From: an uncultured Fibrobacter sp.
GTDB lineage: Bacteria; Fibrobacterota; Fibrobacteria; Fibrobacterales; Fibrobacteraceae
DNA length: 64,000 bases
Assembly (NCBI RefSeq): GCF_947305105.1
Contig: NZ_CAMZCS010000010.1
Coordinates: 33,038 to 97,037 of the forward strand
Reading direction: 5' to 3'
How positions within the stretch are numbered: position 1 is the first letter of the stretch; each line of letters starts with the position of its first letter. A program made the position numbers and the translations under genes. Below the pieces are notes generated by a model. The model did not search any database. It worked only from the letters and a program-made list of their open reading frames with translations, and was not told the origin of the DNA. Of the stretch, positions 31,886 through 40,050 are shown piece after piece.

Positions 31886-34597
31886 CTAGATGTACTTCTT
31901 CACGTCGTCCACGGAGAACAGGAATTTCTGTTTGAAATTCCATATCTTCTGGAACGTCTTCCCGTAGTGTTCGGTAACGACGCGATTGTCGAGAATAAGC
32001 ACCTTTCCGGAGTCTCCCTCCGTACGCAAGAGTCTTCCGAGTCCCTGGCGCATTTCCATGTACGCCTCGGGCACGTAGTAGCTCTTGAAGGGGTTCTCAC
32101 CGCGTTCTTTGTATTCGTTGCTGAGGCCCGCGACAATAGGGTCGGACGGGTTCGGGAACGGAAGCTTGGTAATCACGAGGAGCTTGAGAGCATCGCCCGG
32201 GAAGTCGACACCTTCCCACAGGCTCTGGCAGCCCAGCAAGCAGGCCCCGCGTTCCTTGCGGAACATCGTCACCAAACTGTCAAGCGAACCGTCTACATTC
32301 TGGCAGAGCAGGAGCTTGTTCTTCGAAGCGAATGCCGGAGCGAGGGCCGCCTGGGCCTTGAGCATCGCAGCAACACTCGTGAACAGCACCATCGTGTTTT
32401 CCTCGACATTCGGGAGAACTTCCACCAGCGTCTGGTTCATCGCATCGACGAATTCCGGAGCAGACGGCTTGGGCAGATACTTGGTAACATAGACGGAGCG
32501 ACGGCCAGAAGAGACCGGCTGTTCGCTGTAAACGCGGTAGAACGGTTTCTTCGTAGAAGCAAGGCGGTCCATGCCCATGCGGTGCATGAAGTATTCCACG
32601 GAGTTCTGCACGGCAAGTGTTGCCGAAGTGAACGTCGCGGACTTGATCCACGAATAGAATTTTTCAGTCCACACAGATTCGAAATGGAGCGGATAGGCAT
32701 ACATCTTGAGCGTGTGCGGGTTAAACGGTTCTTCGAGGCAACAGACCCAATCCTTGCGGCCGGCCTTGGCAATGAATTCGAAATCGGCCATGTAACGGTC
32801 CATCTCGGCCAAACGGCCTTCGGCATCGTTCAGCAAGCCATCGACACTCTTCTCGTTGCGGATGTCGGCGAAAGCAGCGTCACTAGCGGACTTGACTGCT
32901 GCATAAGCATCCAAGAACGAAGTCGGGTCGACATCGTAATCTGCCTGGATGCCATTGGCAAACATGAGCCCACTGCGGGAGAGTTTCATCTTGCCAATCT
33001 TCTTGCCCAACTTCATGAACAAACGATGCAGCGCTTTCTCCATCTCGTTGAGCGAGAGCGTGAGCTGGTCCAGCTTTTCAACCGTGGCAGGCGATGCCTC
33101 CGGGAGGCGCGACTTGATGGATTCGATAAGCCCACCACGGCCATCGCGAGACGGCACAAGCGTCTTGATGATGTTACGGAACGTGAAGAACGAAATGGCA
33201 CGGCCGAACGACTGGTTGCTTGCCGCAGGCAGGCGGTGCGCTTCGTCGAAAACGATATGCTCGTACGGCGGGAGGAGCGCAAAGTCGAGAGCGAGATCGG
33301 CAAGGAACAGAGAATGATTCACCAAAAGCAAGTTTGCACCCAAAGCGCGACGCTTGGCAGCGAGAGCCGGGCACTTCGCATAATGCGGGCACTTTTCACC
33401 AAGGCACGAAGATGCGTTGCTGGCGAGCTTGGACCAGAGAACCCTATTGCGGCCGACACTGAACGAGGCACATTCGTTGATGTCGCCGGTCTCGGTCGAA
33501 AGCACCCACGGAATGAGCGCCATGAACGAATCCAGTTCTTCGCCCAACAGGAGCGAAGACGACGAAGAAAGTTCCTCGAACTTGCGCAAGCAAAGATAGT
33601 TGTCGCGACCCTTGAGAATAGCCGGGATGAGTTTCCCGTTGTAGATTCCCATGAGCTGCGGGAGTTCGTTTTTCCAGAGTTGTTCTTGCAGGGCACGGGT
33701 TGCCGTGCTGATGACGACGCGTTCGCCGCTCACAGCCTTGTTCGCGGCACTCACCAAATATGCAAGCGTCTTGCCCGAACCTGTGGGAGCTTCAAGGACG
33801 CAAATGCCGCCCTTGTACATGTTGCGCTCCACGATAGAAGCATAGTCCTGCTGCATCTCGCGCGGGACAAAGTTTTCGACGAACATCGAAAGGAAACCGT
33901 TCTCCTTGAAGAACTCGCTCACACGCGGAGCCTTTTCTTGCGGGAGCGGAGCGGCTGCGGGGACATCGGGCAGCTTGTACTGAGGAGCCTTCCATTCGCC
34001 CTTGGCCTTCCCGAAAACAGATTCCCAGTCGGAACCTTCGCCAACACGCTTGAGCGCATCGACAAGCCACGGATCCATGGCAGAAATCTTTTCGAAGGCC
34101 ATGACAAAAAGACGACCACAGGCATCGGCATCGGGCAGGGCACGGTGAGCACGGCTGCGTTCGATGTTCAGCATCTGCACGAGCGTATCGAGGCGGTGGT
34201 TCGGTGCATCCTGGTATGCAATGCGCGAGAACGTCAGCGAATCCCAGAACGGATGGTTCTCGTAGTCAATCCCCACCTTCTTGAGCGAGTTCTTGAGGAA
34301 ACGAGAATCAAAGGCGGCGTTGTGCGCCACCAAGGGAAGGTCTCCGATAAATTCACAAATCTTGCCAGCAATGTCGGCGAACCCCTCGGCCGCATCGAGG
34401 TCGGCCTTGGCAATGCCCGTCAGGCATTCAATGAACGGGCGAAGTTCCGCACGGTCCGGCTTCACCAAGAAGTCAAGGGAATCCCCCGGCTTGCCTTTCA
34501 CGAAGCGGACAAGAGCGACCTCGATAATCTCGTCGCTCTCAAACTCGAGCCCGGTCGTTTCCAAATCCACAGCAACAAAATCAGGAATCTTCTTCAT
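31886..34597 (-). CDS. dinG: DEDD exonuclease-DinG-type helicase fusion
   Basis: About 903 residues. Residues 1-170 are a DnaQ-type 3'-5' exonuclease: FVAVDLETTGL (ExoI), LVAHNAAFDSRFL (ExoII), HRALPDADA (ExoIII). The rest is a DinG/XPD-like superfamily 2 helicase: Walker A EAPTGSGKTLAYL, DEAH box VFDEAHRLP, iron-sulfur Cys pattern with SCLGEKCPHYAKCP plus an earlier Cys, and C-terminal motif VI GQLGRLLR-like RQGLGRLLRTEGDSG. This fusion is known from Firmicutes DinG. It would unwind and trim damaged DNA or R-loops. ATG at 34597 is chosen because AAGGA lies eight bases before it. Confidence 0.92.
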   Translation of the reverse strand: MKKIPDFVAVDLETTGLEFESDEIIEVALVRFVKGKPGDSLDFLVKPDRAELRPFIECLTGIAKADLDAAEGFADIAGKICEFIGDLPLVAHNAAFDSRFLKNSLKKVGIDYENHPFWDSLTFSRIAYQDAPNHRLDTLVQMLNIERSRAHRALPDADACGRLFVMAFEKISAMDPWLVDALKRVGEGSDWESVFGKAKGEWKAPQYKLPDVPAAAPLPQEKAPRVSEFFKENGFLSMFVENFVPREMQQDYASIVERNMYKGGICVLEAPTGSGKTLAYLVSAANKAVSGERVVISTATRALQEQLWKNELPQLMGIYNGKLIPAILKGRDNYLCLRKFEELSSSSSLLLGEELDSFMALIPWVLSTETGDINECASFSVGRNRVLWSKLASNASSCLGEKCPHYAKCPALAAKRRALGANLLLVNHSLFLADLALDFALLPPYEHIVFDEAHRLPAASNQSFGRAISFFTFRNIIKTLVPSRDGRGGLIESIKSRLPEASPATVEKLDQLTLSLNEMEKALHRLFMKLGKKIGKMKLSRSGLMFANGIQADYDVDPTSFLDAYAAVKSASDAAFADIRNEKSVDGLLNDAEGRLAEMDRYMADFEFIAKAGRKDWVCCLEEPFNPHTLKMYAYPLHFESVWTEKFYSWIKSATFTSATLAVQNSVEYFMHRMGMDRLASTKKPFYRVYSEQPVSSGRRSVYVTKYLPKPSAPEFVDAMNQTLVEVLPNVEENTMVLFTSVAAMLKAQAALAPAFASKNKLLLCQNVDGSLDSLVTMFRKERGACLLGCQSLWEGVDFPGDALKLLVITKLPFPNPSDPIVAGLSNEYKERGENPFKSYYVPEAYMEMRQGLGRLLRTEGDSGKVLILDNRVVTEHYGKTFQKIWNFKQKFLFSVDDVKKYI

Positions 34598-34609
34598 TCT
34601 AACCATCCT

Positions 34610-36388
34610 TTATGGCAGCGCCGGCAATGGGGAGGCCACCAAGTCATTTAAAACGTTTTCGCCGTTCTTCACCTTGAGCGTATCGCCAAACGACCTCCAA
34701 GGTTTTCCGAAACGGAATGGGAATAGCGAGCCCGCATCGGGCGTGAGCTTGCCATCTTCGGCGTAATAGTAATCGATAAAATAGCTTCCTTCAACAATAT
34801 CGTTGAAGGCAAAACTTCCGTCGGTGCCACAAACCGCATAAGAATACGTTTTTGCGTCAATGGAATAAAGGCGAACTTTCGCCCCCCCCTTGGCACCGGG
34901 AATTTTTCCGCGCAACATCGCCAACTTGAGTTTCGAGACCGTCTCGAAGCGCAGCAGGCGACGGTACTTCAAAGAGATGACGGTGTCACGGACGCCATTG
35001 CTGTCGGCTGCCGCCAAAGTCGTATCCTGGTAGCCTTGCAAGAAGTCTACCGTCACATCGGTGAGCCAAGGTTTCTCGTTAACCACAAGATAACGAATCG
35101 GGTCGATTTGCTTGATCTGGACTTCGGTCGTATCCTTGTTTATGGCGACAAAATATTTTTCCGTCATGGAATCCAAAACAGGCTTGTCGTAAGCGAACAC
35201 GAGCGAATCGTCCGGGAAGGCGGCCTTGGCCTTGCCACGGATTGCCGTCTTGGATATCGAAGGAGGCATCGTGTCGCCCGCCATTTCTTGCCATTCCCAA
35301 TCCAGTTCGTTACGCAGGGTGTCTAACGGACGGAACAGGGAATCCTTTGCTTGGGCACAAACAAACTTGTACGTTATCTCCTGTTTAGGCTTCTTGCTAA
35401 AGTAGAACCTGGGCTTGTTCGATGCAGCACCAAGGTACACATACGAAGGATAAAGTTCCGAATTGTCGGGACCGACGAGTTTGCAGTTTGTCGTATCGGC
35501 AAATGCAGAATCAAAATAGACCGGACGGGTAAACGTAGCTTCGAGCACCGAGGCGCCCGGCTGAGTCAAAGACGACAATTCAAGTTTTGTGGTATCTTGG
35601 TCGGCAAGCGGGACCCACAACGTGTCCGTCGTCGTCGAATCTAGAGACAAGTCGCCCGTCCACACGCCAACCAGTTCGGAACTCGCTTCGATTTTCTGGT
35701 TGCCGTTCGCATCCAGGAACGCGACAACGCGGTAACGGCCCGGTCGCAGTCCCGACAACACGAAGTTGCCCACGCTGTCGGTACGGGTGAGGAACAGCGG
35801 CGGTTCCTTGGTCAACATCGGCAAAGAATCTAGCGCATGAGTAACCGTGTCGCGGTACTTGTCCAAGTAGTGCCTGCCTTCGCGATCGGCGCCCATCAAG
35901 AACAGCCCTATGCTCGGGTAGACTTTCTTGCGAATCAGAGAATCGCTCACCAAGACACGCCCAAGAAGTTTCAAGGAGTCAATCTTTGCGCCCGTAGAAA
36001 ACACAAGCTGGAAGGGGGTGGCGAGCATGTTGCCATGCAGGTCCTTGATACCTCCCGCAAAAGTCACCGTGTATGTCGTACCTGTATCCAACACAGCCCG
36101 CGACGTAAGCACGAGCGTCTTGCCACTCACTTCGAAGCGCATCTTCTTGTCTATCGGCGGAGAGATTGAGACAGCGCTACGCGGCACCGACGCATTGATC
36201 CACTCATCGAATTCCAGCTTCACGAAAAGTTCGTTCGGATGGTTCGTCGTATTCGGCGCCGGGTACACAGCGGCGACACGGGGTGGCAACTTGTCTTCGG
36301 GGCCACCACCGGGAGCCACCTGCGTCGCGCAGGAGAGCAACATCGCCATTCCGGCAAAAGCGAATACGAGAGGGAAGAACTTCATCAT
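34610..36388 (-). CDS. Ig-like domain (Big_5) lipoprotein
   Basis: About 592 residues. Signal peptide with lipobox AMLLSC (Cys near 20), then QVAPGGGPEDKLPPRV, the opening of a family of Bacteroidetes/Fibrobacter lipoproteins with an N-terminal Big_5 domain (FDEWINASVPRSAVSISPP, then GTTYTVTFAGGIKDLHGN). A following SVGNFVLSGLRPGRYRVVAF segment and a second YFIDYYYAEDG segment look like carboxypeptidase-regulatory-like beta folds. Function is unknown; outer-membrane location inferred. The start overlaps the lepB stop in TGATG, so the two are translationally coupled, linking it to protein export. Confidence 0.8.
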   Translation of the reverse strand: MMKFFPLVFAFAGMAMLLSCATQVAPGGGPEDKLPPRVAAVYPAPNTTNHPNELFVKLEFDEWINASVPRSAVSISPPIDKKMRFEVSGKTLVLTSRAVLDTGTTYTVTFAGGIKDLHGNMLATPFQLVFSTGAKIDSLKLLGRVLVSDSLIRKKVYPSIGLFLMGADREGRHYLDKYRDTVTHALDSLPMLTKEPPLFLTRTDSVGNFVLSGLRPGRYRVVAFLDANGNQKIEASSELVGVWTGDLSLDSTTTDTLWVPLADQDTTKLELSSLTQPGASVLEATFTRPVYFDSAFADTTNCKLVGPDNSELYPSYVYLGAASNKPRFYFSKKPKQEITYKFVCAQAKDSLFRPLDTLRNELDWEWQEMAGDTMPPSISKTAIRGKAKAAFPDDSLVFAYDKPVLDSMTEKYFVAINKDTTEVQIKQIDPIRYLVVNEKPWLTDVTVDFLQGYQDTTLAAADSNGVRDTVISLKYRRLLRFETVSKLKLAMLRGKIPGAKGGAKVRLYSIDAKTYSYAVCGTDGSFAFNDIVEGSYFIDYYYAEDGKLTPDAGSLFPFRFGKPWRSFGDTLKVKNGENVLNDLVASPLPALP

Positions 36389-37749
36389 CAATCTATCAGG
36401 TCGATAATCTTACCAATGCGCGTCCAGCGGATCCTGAAGGGCAGGCGCCACCAGGTGAAGGGGTTGCCAAGCGCGAACGCCTGGTCGTCGTTCTCGAAAG
36501 AGAAGTAAAGAACAAAAGCCTTAGCACGAATATTGCGGAGCGTGACGAAGCCCCAATAGCGGCTGTCGGCGGAGTTGTCGCGGTTGTCCCCCATCATGAA
36601 GAACAGCGGAGTCTTCACCACATAGCGGTCAATCGGGTTCCCGTCCACAATCAACTTCTTGCGAATTTCAAAGTGCGGCTTTGCAGGCGCAGCAGAGGAA
36701 TCTGTCACTGCGGCCGAAGAGTCCGCCAAGGTATCGGCGGCAAGCCGTGCATTCAGCTGCGCTACATTGCCCTCAAGGTCTTGCAACTGGGCACCTTCGA
36801 AAGCCATGTAACTCACGCGACGGGTAAACGTCCCTTGCATTTCTTCGGGAATCACGACTGGCAAGAACGCAATTCGTGCATAGTCCCTGTAAAACGCGAA
36901 CGGCATCTTCCCGCGAACCGTATCGCCCTGGTTCACGCGTTGCAGCACAAGCTGGTTACGTTGGAGTAAAGCATTCAGCGTAAAGCCACGCTCGCTCTCG
37001 ACCGGAATGCCAAAGTCCTCGAATTCGTAATTATTCGCCTCGACACCATCCTTCCACAGCGAGATATCGTATTCCACGCGGGAGTCCGGATTTTCCTGCA
37101 CCACCACGGAACGCAGCCACCAAAGCTGTTCGAGCGAAAGAGAATCCACATACAAGGTATCCCCGACAGACGGGATCACTATCGGGCCGCGCTCGTCACG
37201 AGGCGAAGATGTTCTGTGCGAAGCCGTCCACTTGCCCTTCGCAGGGAGAGTCCGTTGCCACTCGCCATTCACGGCAAGCACGCCATTGTGGACCTGGAGC
37301 GTGTCGCCGCTTACCGCGACGCAGCGCTTGATATAGTCCTTCGGGCCGTCGGCATAATGCACCAGGTGAGGCTGGCCGTCTGCCGGTTCGTGGTCCCAAT
37401 ACACATTACCGAACATGAGCGCGTTGAACATGTGCGTGTAGCGCGCCGGGTTGTTGTCCGGATATTCGGGTTCGCCCGGGTAACGGAAAATTACGACATC
37501 CCCGCGTTCCGGGAGAGCATAGCCCGGGAACTTCTGGTTCGTGAAAGGAATCGGCGAGCCATACGTAAACTTGAGCCCTAAAAGGAAATCGCCTGTGAGC
37601 AAGGAGTTCTCCATGGAGCCGCTAGGAATCTGGAACGCCTGGACCACATACTGGATGACGATAAGGGCTAACGCAACCGGAACGATAATCTCCCTTGTCA
37701 GGGATTTCAAAAACTTGGGTATCGAAAACTGTTTCTTGTCACTGTCCAT
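36388..37749 (-). CDS. lepB: Signal peptidase I
   Basis: Cuts signal peptides from exported proteins at the inner membrane. About 453 residues: one N-terminal membrane helix (IIVPVALALIVIQYVVQAF), the Ser of PSGSMENSLL (box B), the Lys of PKDYIKRCVAVSGD (box D) and the final MGDNRDNSADSRYWGFV (box E). There is an insertion of more than 150 residues between boxes D and E, making it much longer than the E. coli enzyme (324); Bacteroidetes enzymes are also enlarged. ATG at 37749 has GGAG six bases upstream. It is coupled to the Big_5 lipoprotein gene and follows a response regulator by 13 bases. Confidence 0.95.
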   Translation of the reverse strand: MDSDKKQFSIPKFLKSLTREIIVPVALALIVIQYVVQAFQIPSGSMENSLLTGDFLLGLKFTYGSPIPFTNQKFPGYALPERGDVVIFRYPGEPEYPDNNPARYTHMFNALMFGNVYWDHEPADGQPHLVHYADGPKDYIKRCVAVSGDTLQVHNGVLAVNGEWQRTLPAKGKWTASHRTSSPRDERGPIVIPSVGDTLYVDSLSLEQLWWLRSVVVQENPDSRVEYDISLWKDGVEANNYEFEDFGIPVESERGFTLNALLQRNQLVLQRVNQGDTVRGKMPFAFYRDYARIAFLPVVIPEEMQGTFTRRVSYMAFEGAQLQDLEGNVAQLNARLAADTLADSSAAVTDSSAAPAKPHFEIRKKLIVDGNPIDRYVVKTPLFFMMGDNRDNSADSRYWGFVTLRNIRAKAFVLYFSFENDDQAFALGNPFTWWRLPFRIRWTRIGKIIDLID

Positions 37750-37762
37750 CAGGAACTCCAAA

Positions 37763-38536
37763 TTAAAGGTTCTTCACCTTCTTCACAAAATTACGGCTCA
37801 CCATCAACTGCGTATGGTCCTTATCGCGCAGCACAACGTTCAAGCGGCTTGCATCGGTCTTGCGCATCTCGGCAATGTAATCGATAGCCACCAAGTGCGC
37901 GCGGTGGATTCGCACGAACACACGCGGGTCGAGCCGTTTTTCCAAATCGACCAGGGGGGTGTCGATGATGTAGCGGTTATTCATCGTGTAGACCGTCGTG
38001 TACTTTTCCTCGCTCTGGAAGCGGACGATTTCGTCGACATTCACGAGCAAGATACGGTCCCCGATTTTCACCTGAATCCGTTGCATGTACTGGTCGTCGT
38101 TATTCACCATAGCACGGAACTTGTCCCACGAGAAATCTCCCGGCATCTGCTGTTCCGAAACCATTGAAGAAAAGCGCTTGCGCAACTTTGCGACCGTGGC
38201 CTCGAAACGCTCCGGTTCAATCGGCTTGAGCAGGTAATCTACGGTATTCTCTTCGTAAGCGCGGAGAGCAAAATCTTCGAACGCCGTCGTAAAGACAATC
38301 AGCGGCATGTCGTCGTCCATGTCCAGGGCATGCAACACTTCGAAAGCGTTCATGTCCACCATCTGAATGTCCAAGAAAACCACGTCAGGGACAAGTTCCC
38401 TAATTTGCTCTATCGCCGTTGCCCCCGAAGAGGCTTCGCCAACAATTTCAAACTCCTGGGAATACGGTTCCAACAGGGAACGCATACGCATGCGGGCGAG
38501 AGGTTCGTCGTCAACAATGAGGACTCTACACAGCAT
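37763..38536 (-). CDS. LytTR-family response regulator
   Basis: 257 residues. N-terminal receiver (CRVLIVDDEPLARMRMRSLL, phospho-acceptor Asp in VVFLDIQM, Thr in TTAFEDFALRAYE, Lys in LLKPIEPERF), then a C-terminal LytTR DNA-binding domain (RIQVKIGDRILLVNVDEIVRFQ, then PRVFVRIHRAHLVAIDYI). It would bind DNA direct repeats to control transcription. No histidine kinase gene is adjacent, so it is an orphan here. Co-location with lepB and lipoprotein genes suggests envelope-related control (inference). Confidence 0.93.
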   Translation of the reverse strand: MLCRVLIVDDEPLARMRMRSLLEPYSQEFEIVGEASSGATAIEQIRELVPDVVFLDIQMVDMNAFEVLHALDMDDDMPLIVFTTAFEDFALRAYEENTVDYLLKPIEPERFEATVAKLRKRFSSMVSEQQMPGDFSWDKFRAMVNNDDQYMQRIQVKIGDRILLVNVDEIVRFQSEEKYTTVYTMNNRYIIDTPLVDLEKRLDPRVFVRIHRAHLVAIDYIAEMRKTDASRLNVVLRDKDHTQLMVSRNFVKKVKNL

Positions 38537-38539
38537 AAA

Positions 38540-39013
38540 CTACTCCGCGGCCTTTTGTGAACCACTCGAATCAGGAACAGCCTTCATCTTGGGCATGGTA
38601 AAAATACGGATAAGTTCGTACTTCAATTCATCCTCGTTCAAATAAGGTTGACCGCTGCCATTCAGCAGTTCAAGGTTGCCCATGCGATTACGCTTGAAAT
38701 TCCAGTTGCGCCATTTGGGTAAAGAGAGCGTGATAATGCTGTCGGGACCGACTTCGTACTTTCCCTGCAAAGTGTCCACCGCCATCGTGTCCATGACAAG
38801 CGTACGGATTGCCGTAACCCCACTATCGGCAGCAAAAACGGCGCGGACAATGAGAGCCTTGCAATTGTCACAGGGGAACTGCCCCGAATACTGCCCTGCC
38901 AGTTCCGAAGGCACTTCTACGTGCGGCAATTGCGGCAGAGGTTCCGACTTCTCCTCGGAGCAGGCAAACAAGCCCAAACATAAAGCAAGCACAACCAATC
39001 TATACTTCATCAT
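38540..39013 (-). CDS. NlpE-like (copper/envelope stress) lipoprotein
   Basis: 157 residues. Signal peptide with lipobox LGLFAC (Cys about 18). Then AGQYSGQFPCDNCKAL, which matches the NlpE N-terminal domain with its CxxC motif, and a beta-barrel-like core ending with the Leu-Glu-Leu-Leu-Asn-Gly-Ser-Gly stretch. NlpE senses surface attachment and envelope stress in enterobacteria. The domain is convincing; the role is inferred. Downstream is the response regulator only three bases away, an attractive sensor-regulator pairing. Two successive ATGs (39013, 39010) are possible. Confidence 0.7.
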   Translation of the reverse strand: MMKYRLVVLALCLGLFACSEEKSEPLPQLPHVEVPSELAGQYSGQFPCDNCKALIVRAVFAADSGVTAIRTLVMDTMAVDTLQGKYEVGPDSIITLSLPKWRNWNFKRNRMGNLELLNGSGQPYLNEDELKYELIRIFTMPKMKAVPDSSGSQKAAE

Positions 39014-39062
39014 GGGGAAAAATGTAGCAAAAATAAATTCGGAACTTAGGCTATCTTATACA

Positions 39063-40040
39063 TCAAAAGCCTTTTGAATAGGCTATCCTGAAGCCCACTG
39101 TGACACCATGGTACAGAGGGTCCTTCTTGTCGCGTTCCTTCGGGGCAATTTTTGCAACTTTATCGGTCCAGCCGCCACCACGGACACACTTCGATGTCCC
39201 TGTCGATGGCCCGACGGGGTTCTCCTCGTCTTTTGTGGAATAGCTGTCGTACCAATCGTTAACCCACTCGGCAACATTACCGGCCATGTCGTAAAGTCCA
39301 TAAGCATTAGGGATGAACTGCGCCACCTCCGTAGGCCCTTTACTTTGTCCGTAATACGCATACTCGGAAGCCGGTTCGCTTCCCCAATAGTTCGCCGATT
39401 CGTACACTCCTCCGTGCGCAGCCACTTCCCATTCCATTTCCGTCAGCAACCGGATTCCCTCAACGGAGTAATCAATTTTCAGGTCTTCCAAGAAATTCTC
39501 ATCGCCCACAGACTTGTACGTATAAACCGTATCCAGGCCGACTTTTTTGGACAACGCATTGCAGAATAATACCGCATCGAACCAAGAGACATTCACGACA
39601 GGCAGGCTATCCTTCTCCTTGTCCTGATTAGGTAGCGAGCCAACCACTTCTTTATACAACTTCTGCGTCACTTCCGTCGTCGCGATATAATACGAAGAGA
39701 CAGAATACTTGATTGTGCCACGATTGAGCATCATTGACGGGATGTAGACAAATTCTAGACCTTCCGTAGAATCACTGAACAAAGAATCACCGAACAAAAC
39801 AAGGACTTCAACTTTCAAAGAATCCGAGGGCTCAACATCCTTAGGTTTATCTTTGTCTTTTTTGGAATCCTTTTCCCCGTTGTCATCGGAATCGTTGCCT
39901 CCGGCAGAGCCATAATGAGCATCTTCGTTAGGAGCAATCTCTACAGCATCGCCACCTGCACTACAAGCAGTAACACAGGCCAGCGACCACGCAAGCACCG
40001 TTCCAGCCCAAAGGCCCATTGACCATTTCGCAAGAGACAT
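39063..40040 (-). CDS. Formylglycine-generating-enzyme-like (SUMF1) lipoprotein
   Basis: About 325 residues. Signal peptide and lipobox near LACVTAC, an acidic Asp/Lys linker (residues ~30-65), then a FGE-sulfatase domain: EGLEFVYIPSMMLNRG, TTEVTQKLYKEVVG, LPVVNVSWFDAVLFCNALSK, IRLLTEMEWEVAAHGG, GLYDMAGNVAEWVNDWYDS and CVRGGGW. True formylglycine enzymes need two active-site Cys near the C-terminus; I see only the CVRGGG Cys in that region, so it is more likely a binding or non-enzymatic family member as in gliding protein GldJ/GldK (inference). ATG at 40040 with a GGGGGTG site just upstream. Confidence 0.8.
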   Translation of the reverse strand: MSLAKWSMGLWAGTVLAWSLACVTACSAGGDAVEIAPNEDAHYGSAGGNDSDDNGEKDSKKDKDKPKDVEPSDSLKVEVLVLFGDSLFSDSTEGLEFVYIPSMMLNRGTIKYSVSSYYIATTEVTQKLYKEVVGSLPNQDKEKDSLPVVNVSWFDAVLFCNALSKKVGLDTVYTYKSVGDENFLEDLKIDYSVEGIRLLTEMEWEVAAHGGVYESANYWGSEPASEYAYYGQSKGPTEVAQFIPNAYGLYDMAGNVAEWVNDWYDSYSTKDEENPVGPSTGTSKCVRGGGWTDKVAKIAPKERDKKDPLYHGVTVGFRIAYSKGF

Positions 40041-40050
40041 CTGCACCCCC

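Noticed and set aside
31841..34651. 936-residue plus-strand open frame opposite the DinG-like gene
   Set aside because: Antisense shadow of a gene with all exonuclease and helicase motifs; no recognisable domain.
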